64,000 nucleotides of DNA from Alphaproteobacteria bacterium (GTDB lineage: Bacteria > Pseudomonadota > Alphaproteobacteria > GCA-2731375). Of the stretch, positions 20,387 through 27,801 are shown piece by piece. Position 1 is the first letter of the stretch; each line of letters opens with the position of its first letter. The DNA lies in assembly GCA_016776605.1 (NCBI GenBank), contig JADHTB010000018.1:17960-81959 (forward strand), in the 5' to 3' direction. The notes beneath the pieces were generated by a model that did no database searches, was not told the DNA's origin, and saw only the letters and a program-made list of their open reading frames with translations. Both the position numbers and the translations under genes were made by a program.

Positions 20387-20403
20387 TCGGACTTTACCGG
20401 TAC

Positions 20404-20607
20404 TCAATTGCCCGAGCCGGCCAGGGTCGTCTGGATTATTTCGAACAAGCGGATGATTTCATCGCCAATCGCAAAGAGGGCGGCAATAATTGCAACGGAG
20501 ATACCGGTGCCAATCAAGGCGTATTCGATTGCGGTCGCACCGGAGGTATCCGCTAGTCCGGAGCGCCTCAGGGCAGCATTTACGAAAATCACTACCCTGG
20601 TCCGCAT
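20404..20607 (-). CDS. flp: Flp/Fap-type IVb pilin
   Basis: Small pilin subunit of 67 residues. After a short polar leader (ending near SGLADTSG) it has the class motif GATAIEYALIGTGISVAIIAA, with the Glu-Tyr pair of Flp pilins and a single hydrophobic helix. Processing by a TadV-type peptidase would occur before or within GATAIEY. AGGA lies 8 nt upstream of the ATG. No tad/cpa assembly genes are in this window, so the assembly machinery must be elsewhere or absent. It faces the crp-like gene end to end (17 bp apart). Confidence 0.9.
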   Translation of the reverse strand: MRTRVVIFVNAALRRSGLADTSGATAIEYALIGTGISVAIIAALFAIGDEIIRLFEIIQTTLAGSGN

Positions 20608-20748
20608 GGCTTAATCCTTTTAACTTCATCCTGCCGGACCTGAATAGCAGACCCGGCCAAGACATCAGTACCCCGTCGATGACAGCCATACTGGCTATCA
20701 TTAATTAAGGAAATACCTACATTATGGCAATAGCCCGGTGGATCTGTT

Positions 20749-20792
20749 AGAGCAATGCCAAAGATCTGAGCATTTTCAGAATGAAAATGCTC
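20749..20792. repeat. Partial copy of the palindromic element
   Basis: A remnant AGAGCAATGCC (20750-20760) is followed by the spacer AAAGATCT and a perfect 25-nt hairpin at 20768-20792 (GAGCATTTTCA, GAA, TGAAAATGCTC). The 61-nt module is almost entirely missing. The hairpin ends 26 bp upstream of the small lipoprotein start codon, so it lies in that gene's 5' region and could affect its expression. Confidence 0.8.
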
Positions 20793-20818
20793 TAGCGACG
20801 CCGTTGGAGGGTTGGGTC

Positions 20819-21013
20819 ATGCTGAAGTTATTGTACTGCGTTGCGGCGCTTTTTTTTGTGACCGCCTGCCTGGCTGAGTCGCCAAACTGGTACGAAGACC
20901 GCTGCCTGCGCCTTGGTTTCGAACGTGGTAGCGCCGTTTTCAACGAGTGCGTTGAACGCGACCTGCAATGGATCAACGAAAATAAACAGCGCGCCGGCGA
21001 GGTCGGACCGTAA
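20819..21013 (+). CDS. Small predicted lipoprotein, unknown function
   Basis: A 64-residue product starting at ATG 20819 with GGAGG at 20806-20810. The N-terminus is a lipoprotein signal (MLKLLYCVAALFFVTAC) with lipobox VTAC, so the mature protein would start at Cys 17. The remaining 48 residues are polar and contain two cysteines (in DRCLRLGF and FNECVERD) that could form a disulphide. I do not recognise a family. A longer frame from 20738 reads through the palindromic repeat and is rejected. No gene partner is evident; ChaC is convergent 12 bp away. Confidence 0.65.
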   Translation: MLKLLYCVAALFFVTACLAESPNWYEDRCLRLGFERGSAVFNECVERDLQWINENKQRAGEVGP

Positions 21014-21025
21014 CCGCGATCCGCG

Positions 21026-21571
21026 TCAGGGGATGGGCTGTTCACCAGCTAACCGCAGGACCTTGTTGACGGCCGCCCGCAGTTGCTGCAAGGCCGGCTC
21101 TGGCCGCCCGCCCATGGCCCGCACCGCCGCCATGGTGCCTGCCAGATAGCCCCGCGAGGTACCTTTTCTACCCTCCCCCTGGGCGATCATTTGTGCCCCG
21201 GTGTTCAGAGGCTGCCTGCCGATAAAACGTGAATGGCCGGGATTGGCTGCGAAGGTCAGGGTGGAAATTTTCCCCCGCGCGGTTTCCACGGGCACCCGGA
21301 TATGACGATAGGCTGCTTCCCGCTGCCGTAAATAGGCGCGCGTTTGCCACCAGTGACCAGGCGCGACCCGAAATGCCATTCCTAGGCAACTGCCCCCCGG
21401 CACCAGGGTGAGGATCAGGCCTGGCTGCCCGGTCGAGCCCCAGGCGACCGTGCTGCGCAAGGCATGGGCACGGTGCCAACCTTGTAACAAGGCCGGCCGC
21501 CGTTCGATATATGGGAAATCCGGATGCCACATCAGCGAGCCGTAGCCGAATACCCAATGTTGCCGCGCCAT
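21026..21571 (-). CDS. chaC: ChaC-family gamma-glutamylcyclotransferase
   Basis: Cleaves glutathione to 5-oxoproline and Cys-Gly. The 181-residue chain begins with the family's substrate loop WVFGYGSLMWHPDFPYIERR (residues 6-25) and continues with HRAHALRSTVAWGSTGQPGLILTL. The predicted catalytic glutamate lies in the REAAYRHIRVPV segment. Length fits the ChaC family (180-230). It ends convergently with the small lipoprotein gene and starts 18 bp downstream of the enoyl-CoA hydratase, so it may share its transcript. Confidence 0.88.
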   Translation of the reverse strand: MARQHWVFGYGSLMWHPDFPYIERRPALLQGWHRAHALRSTVAWGSTGQPGLILTLVPGGSCLGMAFRVAPGHWWQTRAYLRQREAAYRHIRVPVETARGKISTLTFAANPGHSRFIGRQPLNTGAQMIAQGEGRKGTSRGYLAGTMAAVRAMGGRPEPALQQLRAAVNKVLRLAGEQPIP

Positions 21572-21589
21572 GTTGCCCCGCCCGGCCGC

Positions 21590-22369
21590 TTATGTCTTGG
21601 GCTTCAAGTGAGGCGCCACCATGCGGCTGGGCTCGTCCGTCAAATAGGCTTCGGAAAATGTATCGATGCCCGCTTCAATCGCCGCCGACAGTCCCAGCTC
21701 TTCCCAATTGCTGATCAAGGCTTTTTGTGCGCGGACGGCGATGGGGCCGGCTTCTAAAATTCGCTCCAACCAGGTTTCCACCCAGGCGTCCAACTGTGCC
21801 GCAGGTACCAGTTTTTCAACGAAATGCATGGCAAGGGCCTCATCGGCGTCAAAATTGCCCCCCATCAACAGCAATTCCCGCGTCTTGCCCCAACCGATCA
21901 GCTGCGGCAGCAAGGCCGCTTCGACCACCGAGGGCAGCCCCACTTTTACCTCCGGCATGCCCATGACAAAGCTGTCATCAGCCACCCGGAAATCACACGC
22001 GGCGGCAATCTCCAACCCCGCGCCCAGGCAAAAACCCCGCAGCCGGCCGATAACCGGGACCGGTAATGACCTGATAGCGGCGGCGGCCAAATGCAATTGA
22101 GTGATAAAGTGCCGCGCGCTGTCGGGCGCCAACGCCGCCAGTTCATTCAGGTCGGCCCCGGCCATGAAGGCGCGCTCGCCGGCGCCGGTCAGCACCACGG
22201 CGCGCAGACCGCTATCCTCAGCCAAACCTTCGAAGGCAGCCTTAAGCTGCGCCACCAAGACCGAGGAGCCGGCATTCAGCCGCCGCTGATTATCCATGCG
22301 CACCCAGGCGATACGCCCTTGCGGCCGCTCCTCTATCTCCACCTGCACCTTTTCCTGCGCATCCGTCAT
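21590..22369 (-). CDS. Enoyl-CoA hydratase/isomerase family protein
   Basis: Crotonase-fold protein, probably acting on an acyl-CoA in fatty or branched-chain acid metabolism. ATG 22369 (MTDAQEKVQVEIEE) is chosen because GAGGGG lies upstream; an ATG at 22390 would add seven residues. Seen: the first oxyanion-hole segment GAGERAFMAGADLNELA and the second RLRGFCLGAGLEIAAACDFRVA. The usual catalytic glutamates of hydratases are at positions near GMPEVKVGLPS, where a glutamate is present. The exact substrate cannot be set from sequence. Confidence 0.85.
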   Translation of the reverse strand: MTDAQEKVQVEIEERPQGRIAWVRMDNQRRLNAGSSVLVAQLKAAFEGLAEDSGLRAVVLTGAGERAFMAGADLNELAALAPDSARHFITQLHLAAAAIRSLPVPVIGRLRGFCLGAGLEIAAACDFRVADDSFVMGMPEVKVGLPSVVEAALLPQLIGWGKTRELLLMGGNFDADEALAMHFVEKLVPAAQLDAWVETWLERILEAGPIAVRAQKALISNWEELGLSAAIEAGIDTFSEAYLTDEPSRMVAPHLKPKT

Positions 22370-22458
22370 TAACCCAACCCCTCGACCCATTTAGCCTATT
22401 ATTATCACAGGCGGCCGCATCACCAACCTATCAATGGCTGACTTTCATACGGCAAGGC

Positions 22459-23652
22459 ATGTTAAGCTGGGACATGGACCGGCAGGATAAAGCCCAGGAT
22501 AAAATAACCACCGCCGCGCTGATCGTGGCGGGGGGCCGGGGCGAGCGCCTGGGCGGGCCGGTCGCGAAACAATACCAGCGCCTGGCTGGCATTCCGGTAT
22601 TGCGCCATGCCCTGTTGGCCTTTTGCCACCATCCCGCCATCACCGCCGTGGCCACGGTGATCCGCGGCGAAGACCGCGCCCTGTACGATCAGGCGGCAGC
22701 GGGCCTGAAGCTGTTGCCGGCAATACTGGGCGGCGACAGCCGGCAGCAGTCCGTCCTGCATGGCCTGCAAGGTCTGCAACCGCTAAACCCGGATCGCGTC
22801 CTGATCCATGATGGCGCGCGGCCCTTTGTCTCCGCCATGGTGATCAACAATGTTCTGGCCGGTCTGGCTGGCCACGATGGGGCGATTGCCGCTGTTCCGG
22901 TGGTTGACAGCCTGAAACGCGGCCGCGATGGCTGTATCGTGGACGAAGTGCGCCGCGAGGATCTTTGGCAGGCGCAGACGCCCCAGGGCTTTGCCTTTGA
23001 GGCCATCCTGGCGGCCCACAGCAGTGCCGGTGCAGGCCATACCGATGACGCCTCGCTGGCCCGCGCGGCCGGCCTGGAGGTCGCCCTGGTGGCGGGGGCG
23101 GAGGAGAATTCAAAGATTACCACCGCTGTCGACCTGGCGCGCGCCGATGCCGCGCACGCGGCCCGGCAATTCGATATCCGGGTCGGCCAGGGCTTCGATG
23201 TGCATCGCTTTGAACCGGGTGATCAGGTCCGCCTGTGCGGCGTTGACATTCCCCATTCCGCCAGGCTGGCCGGGCATAGCGACGCCGATGTGGCCCTGCA
23301 CGCGGTCACCGATGCCATTTTGGGCGCCGTCGGAAAAGGCGATATCGGGCGCCATTTCCCCCCCGGCGAGGCACAATGGCGAAACGCGGATTCCGCCCGC
23401 TTTGTATCCTTTGCCGTGGACCAGGTGCATGCGCTGGGGGGCCGTCTGGCCCATCTGGATGTAACCATCATCTGTGAAGCGCCGCGGATCACACCGCATC
23501 ATGGGATGATGGCCGCCCGTCTGGGCGCCATCACGGGACTGGATGCGGACCGGGTCAGCATCAAGGCGACCACCACCGAACGCCTGGGCTTCACCGGCCG
23601 CAACGAAGGCATTGCCGCGCAAGCCACCGCCACCGTAAGGCTGCCGATCTGA
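22459..23652 (+). CDS. ispDF: Bifunctional IspD/IspF (MEP pathway)
   Basis: Fusion of 4-diphosphocytidyl-2C-methyl-D-erythritol synthase (IspD, about residues 15-230) and 2C-methyl-D-erythritol 2,4-cyclodiphosphate synthase (IspF, about 238-397). IspD shows AALIVAGGRGERLGGPVAKQY and VLIHDGARPFVS. IspF shows GQGFDVHRFEPGD, LAGHSDADVALHAVTDAILGA with the zinc-binding Asp-His, and KATTTERLGFTGRNEGIAAQA. This fusion is known from alphaproteobacteria. The start could also be the ATG at 22474. The stop is directly followed by the pgpA start. Together with dxr (5055-6314), three of the MEP activities are encoded here. Confidence 0.96.
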   Translation: MLSWDMDRQDKAQDKITTAALIVAGGRGERLGGPVAKQYQRLAGIPVLRHALLAFCHHPAITAVATVIRGEDRALYDQAAAGLKLLPAILGGDSRQQSVLHGLQGLQPLNPDRVLIHDGARPFVSAMVINNVLAGLAGHDGAIAAVPVVDSLKRGRDGCIVDEVRREDLWQAQTPQGFAFEAILAAHSSAGAGHTDDASLARAAGLEVALVAGAEENSKITTAVDLARADAAHAARQFDIRVGQGFDVHRFEPGDQVRLCGVDIPHSARLAGHSDADVALHAVTDAILGAVGKGDIGRHFPPGEAQWRNADSARFVSFAVDQVHALGGRLAHLDVTIICEAPRITPHHGMMAARLGAITGLDADRVSIKATTTERLGFTGRNEGIAAQATATVRLPI

Positions 23653-24138
23653 ATGGCGCACGCAAAACCCAGGGCGGCCCTGCCCCTGTACCATCCGGCC
23701 TGTCTACTGGCGACCTGGTTCGGCGCTGGTCTGTTGCGCCCGGCGCCGGGCACCTGGGGTTCGCTGGCCGCCCTGCCCTTTGCCTGGATCATGGTTTATT
23801 ACGGCGGCCCGGTTGCGCTGGCAGCCGCGACCATCGCCGTCTTCGCCTTGGGTTGTTGGGCCGGTGGCGTCTACGAACAGGCCAGCGGCGGCAAGGATCC
23901 CGGCGTAGTGGTGATCGACGAAGTGGCCGGGCAATGGCTGGTGTTAATCGCCGCCCCGCTGCATCCCTGGTACTATCTGGCCGCCTTTCTGCTGTTCCGT
24001 CTGTGCGACATTACCAAGCCCTGGCCGGCGAATTGGGCCGAGCGGCGTTTCACGGGGGGGCTGGGCATTATGCTGGACGATATCATGGCGGCGCTTTATG
24101 GCGTGGCGGCCATCGTGGCCTTTCGCATTTGGTTCTGA
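23653..24138 (+). CDS. pgpA: Phosphatidylglycerophosphatase A
   Basis: Removes the phosphate of phosphatidylglycerophosphate to give phosphatidylglycerol in the inner membrane. The 161-residue chain has the family motifs GLLRPAPGTWGSLAALP near the N-terminus, VVIDEVAGQWLVL (metal-binding Asp-Glu) and FRLCDITKPWPANWAER, with the C-terminal GGLGIMLDDIMAALYG. About four hydrophobic helices. Its ATG follows the ispDF stop with no gap, so it is translationally coupled. Confidence 0.93.
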   Translation: MAHAKPRAALPLYHPACLLATWFGAGLLRPAPGTWGSLAALPFAWIMVYYGGPVALAAATIAVFALGCWAGGVYEQASGGKDPGVVVIDEVAGQWLVLIAAPLHPWYYLAAFLLFRLCDITKPWPANWAERRFTGGLGIMLDDIMAALYGVAAIVAFRIWF

Positions 24139-24153
24139 TTGGAGGCGGAGAAG

Positions 24154-25236
24154 ATGAAATTCGGCGGCATGGTGGCGACCAAGATTGATGATTGGCAGAT
24201 TTTTCCTTATCTGGAGGGGCTGGGCTATGACAGCGGCTGGGTGCCTGATTCACAGATGATCTGGTCGGACTGCTATGCCACCCTGGCGCTGGCCGCCTGG
24301 CATACCTCCACCCTGCGTCTGGGCACCGGCGTGGCAATCGCCGGCACCCGCCTGGCGCCGGTGACCGCCCATTCCATTGCCTCTATCAATCGGATTGCGC
24401 CGGGCCGGACGTTCCTGGGTATCGGCACCGGCCACACCGCCATGCGGGTCATGGGCCAGGATCCGGTCCAACCCACGGCCTTTGGCGACTATCTCCGTGT
24501 GGTGCGCGGCCTGTTGGCGGGCGAGGAAGTTGAATATGCACCACCGGGAAAAGAACGCCAGCCGATCAAGTTTTTGGACCGCCAACTGGCCTGTATCGAT
24601 ACCGAGCACAAGGTGCCGATTTATGTCGCGGCAAACGGCCCCAAGGCTTTGGCCGCGACGGGCGCGCATGGCGATGGCCGGATCAGCGCCGGCAACGAGC
24701 CCTATCCCGTGTTTAGGCAAAATCTGGAACGTATCCGCAAAAGCGGCGCGGCCACCGGGCGTGAAATTGATGCATCCTTTCACACCTCGGTGATGACCTT
24801 TGCATGCATCCTTCAACCCGGTGAAGATTTGACCTCGGAGCGGGTGATCGAAGAGACCGGCGCCGAAGTCCTGTCATCGCTGCATTTCTGGTACGAAATC
24901 TATCGCCAGCGGGGCAACGACGGCTTCATCATGGGCGAGGTGCGCGGCCTGTGGGAAGACTATAAACATTATGTCGAGACCGAGATGCCGGAAGACCGCC
25001 GTCACCAGCTTCTGCACACCGGCCATTGCGCCTTTATCGCGCCGGCGGAGCGGCGCTTTGTAACACCGGAAATGATCAAGGTGACTGGCGGCCTGGTGGG
25101 AGAGCCCGACGAAATCATCAGCCGCATCCATGACATGGAGACAGCCGGGTTGCGGGAGGTTGTCCTGCTGCCGCCAATTGCCGTGGCGCGCTCCAACTTC
25201 AAGGATTTCGCGGCGCAGATCATGGCGCGTTATTAA
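24154..25236 (+). CDS. LLM-class (luciferase-like) flavin-dependent oxidoreductase
   Basis: TIM-barrel oxidoreductase using F420 or FMN. ATG 24154 has GGAGGCGGAG just upstream, giving 360 residues; a TTG start 15 bp earlier is possible. Family features: MKFGGMVATKIDDWQIFPYLE, LRLGTGVAIAGTRLAPVTAHS, GRTFLGIGTGHTAMRVMG and VPIYVAANGPKALAATG. These resemble methylene-tetrahydromethanopterin-reductase-like proteins of the luciferase superfamily. The substrate is not identifiable. It follows pgpA by 15 bp and precedes pncC by 38 bp on the same strand. Such genes often handle xenobiotic or sulphur compounds, but nothing here decides that. Confidence 0.82.
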   Translation: MKFGGMVATKIDDWQIFPYLEGLGYDSGWVPDSQMIWSDCYATLALAAWHTSTLRLGTGVAIAGTRLAPVTAHSIASINRIAPGRTFLGIGTGHTAMRVMGQDPVQPTAFGDYLRVVRGLLAGEEVEYAPPGKERQPIKFLDRQLACIDTEHKVPIYVAANGPKALAATGAHGDGRISAGNEPYPVFRQNLERIRKSGAATGREIDASFHTSVMTFACILQPGEDLTSERVIEETGAEVLSSLHFWYEIYRQRGNDGFIMGEVRGLWEDYKHYVETEMPEDRRHQLLHTGHCAFIAPAERRFVTPEMIKVTGGLVGEPDEIISRIHDMETAGLREVVLLPPIAVARSNFKDFAAQIMARY

Positions 25237-25274
25237 CGGTCGCGCCGCCGAGTTTCAGAGAAGGAAATAAACCC

Positions 25275-25784
25275 ATGTTTTCCGATACTTTGGTCGATCA
25301 GGCCACGGCCCTGTTGCAGGCCTGCCGCGAGGCGGGCGTCATGGTGGCCACGGCGGAATCCTGCACCGGCGGCCTGATCGCGGGTTGCCTGACGGAAATC
25401 GCCGGCTCCTCCGACGTGGTGGATCGCGGTTTCGTGGCCTATTCCTATGCCGCCAAGAACGCCATGCTGGACGTTCCCATGGCGTTGATCGAAGACCACG
25501 GCGCGGTTTCAGAGCCGGTCGCCCGGGCCATGGCGAACGGCGCCATCGCGCATTCCACCGCCGATCTGTCCGTAGCCGTCACCGGCGTTGCGGGACCGGG
25601 CGGCGGTACAGTGGAAAAGCCGGTCGGCCTGGTGCATCTGGCCTGCGCCCAACGGGGCGGGGCAACGGTGCATCTGGAAAAACGCTTTGGCGATCTGGGG
25701 CGGACCGGCATTCGCGAAGCAACTATTCAGACGGCATTGGAAATGCTGTCGCAAATGTTATCGCAACGGCCAAGCATCACTTGA
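25275..25784 (+). CDS. pncC: Nicotinamide-nucleotide amidohydrolase (CinA C-terminal family)
   Basis: Deamidates NMN to nicotinate mononucleotide, recycling NMN released by DNA ligase. The 169-residue chain is the stand-alone CinA C-terminal domain: VATAESCTGGLIAGCLTEIAGSS (the catalytic Ser-Cys-Thr region), FVAYSYAAKNAMLDV, VTGVAGPGGGTVEKPVGLVHLA and a C-terminal helix. The N-terminal competence domain of full CinA is absent, as is usual in alphaproteobacteria. AGAAGGAAATAAA precedes the ATG. In many relatives this gene lies near ispDF and coq10-lipA; here ispDF is still near but coq10 is 9 kb away. Confidence 0.93.
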   Translation: MFSDTLVDQATALLQACREAGVMVATAESCTGGLIAGCLTEIAGSSDVVDRGFVAYSYAAKNAMLDVPMALIEDHGAVSEPVARAMANGAIAHSTADLSVAVTGVAGPGGGTVEKPVGLVHLACAQRGGATVHLEKRFGDLGRTGIREATIQTALEMLSQMLSQRPSIT

Positions 25785-25809
25785 AGCGATAGGTAGAGCA
25801 TTGAACGCC

Positions 25810-26481
25810 ATGTTGCCCAGTCTTGATACACGGGATATGTGGGCCGCCGTCGTCGGCGCCATCATCGTCCAATTGACGGTCGCCCTGATTGGACGGCGTC
25901 TGTTGGGCCCAGGTGGAGAGGGTACACCGGCGGCCATGTTGCTGGCCTATCTAGTGCTGCCCAGCCTGGCCGCGATCGTCTGGGTCTGGTTTGCCTCTGT
26001 TTGGTCCGAACGTGATGGCTGGGCGCGTCTGGGTTTTGCCTGGATCGACCGCCGCTGGCTTATACGCGCCGTTACCCTGGGGCTGGTCTCCGTACCGGCC
26101 ACCATGTTGATTACCGCCCTGGGCAAGCCGTTGTTCGGTCCCAGCACAAGCCCGGCACTGCCGCTAACCGACGGACAGACCTGGGGCCAGCCATCTTATA
26201 TGCTGATGATGTTGCTGGGCATCGTGGTGCTGGCGCCTTTGATGGAGGAAATGGTTTTTCGCGGCCTGTTATACGGCTGGCTGCGCCGGCGCCGCGGCCT
26301 GTGGCAGGCTGCCAGTTTAGCCGCCCTGGCCCACGCCCTATTGCATTTCGACCTGGGCGCCCTGCCCGGCCTGTTCGCGCTGTTTCTGTTCCTGGCCTGG
26401 ATTTACGAATATTCTCAAAGCTTGTGGGTGCCAAGCATCATCCATGCAGTCCATAACTTCGTCATCCTGCAATTACCCTGA
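25810..26481 (+). CDS. CPBP-family intramembrane metalloprotease
   Basis: Membrane protein of the Rce1/CAAX-protease-like family. I start at ATG 25810 (MLPSLDTRDMWAAVV), giving 223 residues; a longer frame overlaps pncC and is rejected. About six membrane helices. The catalytic glutamate pair is in LAPLMEEMVFRGLLYGW (motif EExxxR). The next motifs are LAHALLHFDLG and IIHAVHNFVI, supplying histidine and asparagine. Function in this genus is unknown; members include bacteriocin-immunity and membrane proteases. It converges with the isomerase-like gene, with the 21-bp repeat between them. Confidence 0.82.
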   Translation: MLPSLDTRDMWAAVVGAIIVQLTVALIGRRLLGPGGEGTPAAMLLAYLVLPSLAAIVWVWFASVWSERDGWARLGFAWIDRRWLIRAVTLGLVSVPATMLITALGKPLFGPSTSPALPLTDGQTWGQPSYMLMMLLGIVVLAPLMEEMVFRGLLYGWLRRRRGLWQAASLAALAHALLHFDLGALPGLFALFLFLAWIYEYSQSLWVPSIIHAVHNFVILQLP

Positions 26482-26505
26482 TCAAGCGCCCGCCTGGGCC
26501 TTATA

Positions 26506-26526
26506 CCTATCAGCGCCGGTTGGTAT
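26506..26526. repeat. 21-bp repeat shared with 51972-51992 (inverted)
   Basis: The 21 bases beginning CCTATCAGCG and ending GGTTGGTAT are the exact reverse complement of a segment at the left end of the structured element at 51972-52107. The repeat overlaps the last codons and stop of the downstream minus-strand gene, so it supplies the C-terminal residues NTNRR and the TGA. Confidence 0.75.
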
Positions 26527-27499
26527 TATTCCATTCGTCCCGCATCCATTCAACACAGGCGATGGCTTGTTCGAACAGGGAATAACGGCAGCCTTCGCCA
26601 TAATCCAGATTGGGAATAAATTCGGTGGAGATTTGGCCCAGAGGACTTTCGTCTTCGCGCGCATGGTGGCGCAGCAGGCCCCGCACCACTTCCTTCCACG
26701 GCTCCAACGCCGCCTCCCGCCAGGGCGAATGATAGGCGCCCGGCGCGGGCTCGACAAAGGGGTATTGGATGCCCCGCCCCGGATTGCCGTCTTTGTCCCT
26801 GGCGTCCAGGTTCAATGGGTTGTTCGGCACGGCGGAGCGGGCATGGCAATGTCCGATCCAGTTGTTGGCGATCCATTCGCTGCAGATATCGCCATCCGTG
26901 AAGGGATCGAGCACCAGACGCCCCGCCGCCACGTCGCCGGATATGTCGAAGACTTCCTGTTCCCTGGGATTGTCCATTTTGAAAATCACATGGCTATGAT
27001 CCAGGGTCATGCGGAACGGCAGGCCCCGCGCCTCGGCCAGACGCCCAACCGGCGTGACCCGGCGGAAATCCTCCGACCACATATTTACATGCACCTCTAT
27101 GCAAGGCGTGACCCCATGGCGATCGCCCAGTTCCAGCGCCCGTTCATAGAAATCGACAACGTCCAGATTGCTGGCCAGCTCGCCATCGGGCCGGCGCGCC
27201 AAAACCTGCACGTTGTGGACTGTTGAACCCAGGCTGCCGGCGGTTTCCAGATTGCGGGCCAGCAAATCCTCGTCCTGGCCAACCCGGTAGAACCAGCCGC
27301 CACCCTGCACGGGCAGACCATATTTTTCCGAGGCCGCGCGGAACGCTTCTATCTCGTGAGGGTCCGGGGTCTTGTCTACATAATCAAAAACCCCGGCTTC
27401 GCGCACCATGGCGAAACGGCTATCAATATCCGGCATGCCGTCAGCCTCCGTATGCCGGATACCGTTGGTTTGAATGCCGAACAAAAGTTTCTTCGCCAT
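26510..27499 (-). CDS. Xylose-isomerase-like TIM barrel protein (sugar phosphate isomerase/epimerase family)
   Basis: A 329-residue protein of the AP-endonuclease-2/xylose-isomerase fold. Seen: VQGGGWFYRVGQDEDLLARNLETAG; a metal-binding glutamate candidate in VTPCIEVHVNMWSEDF; histidine in MTLDHSHVIFKMDN; another histidine in NWIGHCHARSAVPNN; and a C-terminal glutamate in QISTEFIPNLDYGEG. These positions match the divalent-metal site of this fold. The pathway is unknown. The C-terminus (NNTNRR) is encoded by an intergenic repeat, so the original end of the gene may have been altered. No partner gene; transcribed toward the CPBP gene. Confidence 0.75.
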   Translation of the reverse strand: MAKKLLFGIQTNGIRHTEADGMPDIDSRFAMVREAGVFDYVDKTPDPHEIEAFRAASEKYGLPVQGGGWFYRVGQDEDLLARNLETAGSLGSTVHNVQVLARRPDGELASNLDVVDFYERALELGDRHGVTPCIEVHVNMWSEDFRRVTPVGRLAEARGLPFRMTLDHSHVIFKMDNPREQEVFDISGDVAAGRLVLDPFTDGDICSEWIANNWIGHCHARSAVPNNPLNLDARDKDGNPGRGIQYPFVEPAPGAYHSPWREAALEPWKEVVRGLLRHHAREDESPLGQISTEFIPNLDYGEGCRYSLFEQAIACVEWMRDEWNNTNRR

Positions 27500-27801
27500 G
27501 ATTAATTTCCCCCTTCTCCCGCGGACTAAACCGCCTGCCGCGAGATATTTTAGGAAGACTCAACCCATCCGCCAACCAGCTATTTAAGGGCTGCGAAGAA
27601 GGGGCCTCAAATTGAGGATCCGTCAGGATCCATACTAAATTCGTAAAGCTGTTCGTCTTTGTCCAAACTCGGTGACGTTTTTGCCAATGGCCAAAAACCT
27701 TGTCCTCGATAACACTCTGTAAAGAATTTATATGGTTTCATATCCATACCTAATGAATTCTTATCGTTTAGGCGCGGTTTCCCCATGTGAACGTAAGCAA
27801 A
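27500..27801. other. AT-rich intergenic region upstream of the globin-GGDEF gene
   Basis: About 300 bp between two divergently read genes, clearly richer in A/T than the flanks. It should carry the promoters for the isomerase-like gene and the diguanylate cyclase. A 59-codon minus-strand frame (27607-27786) is present without a ribosome binding site, and its start would abut the cyclase start, so I do not call it. No repeat or operator is obvious. Confidence 0.5.

Noticed and set aside
25794..25809. TAGAGCATTGAACGCC before the CPBP protease, resembling the start of the 61-nt module
   Set aside because: Only about 12 matching bases and no hairpin or core. Could be chance, so it is not listed as a repeat.
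27607..27786. Possible 59-residue minus-strand protein upstream of the globin-GGDEF gene
   Set aside because: No Shine-Dalgarno sequence. Its start would abut the divergent cyclase start and leave no room for promoters. The composition is simply A/T-rich spacer.
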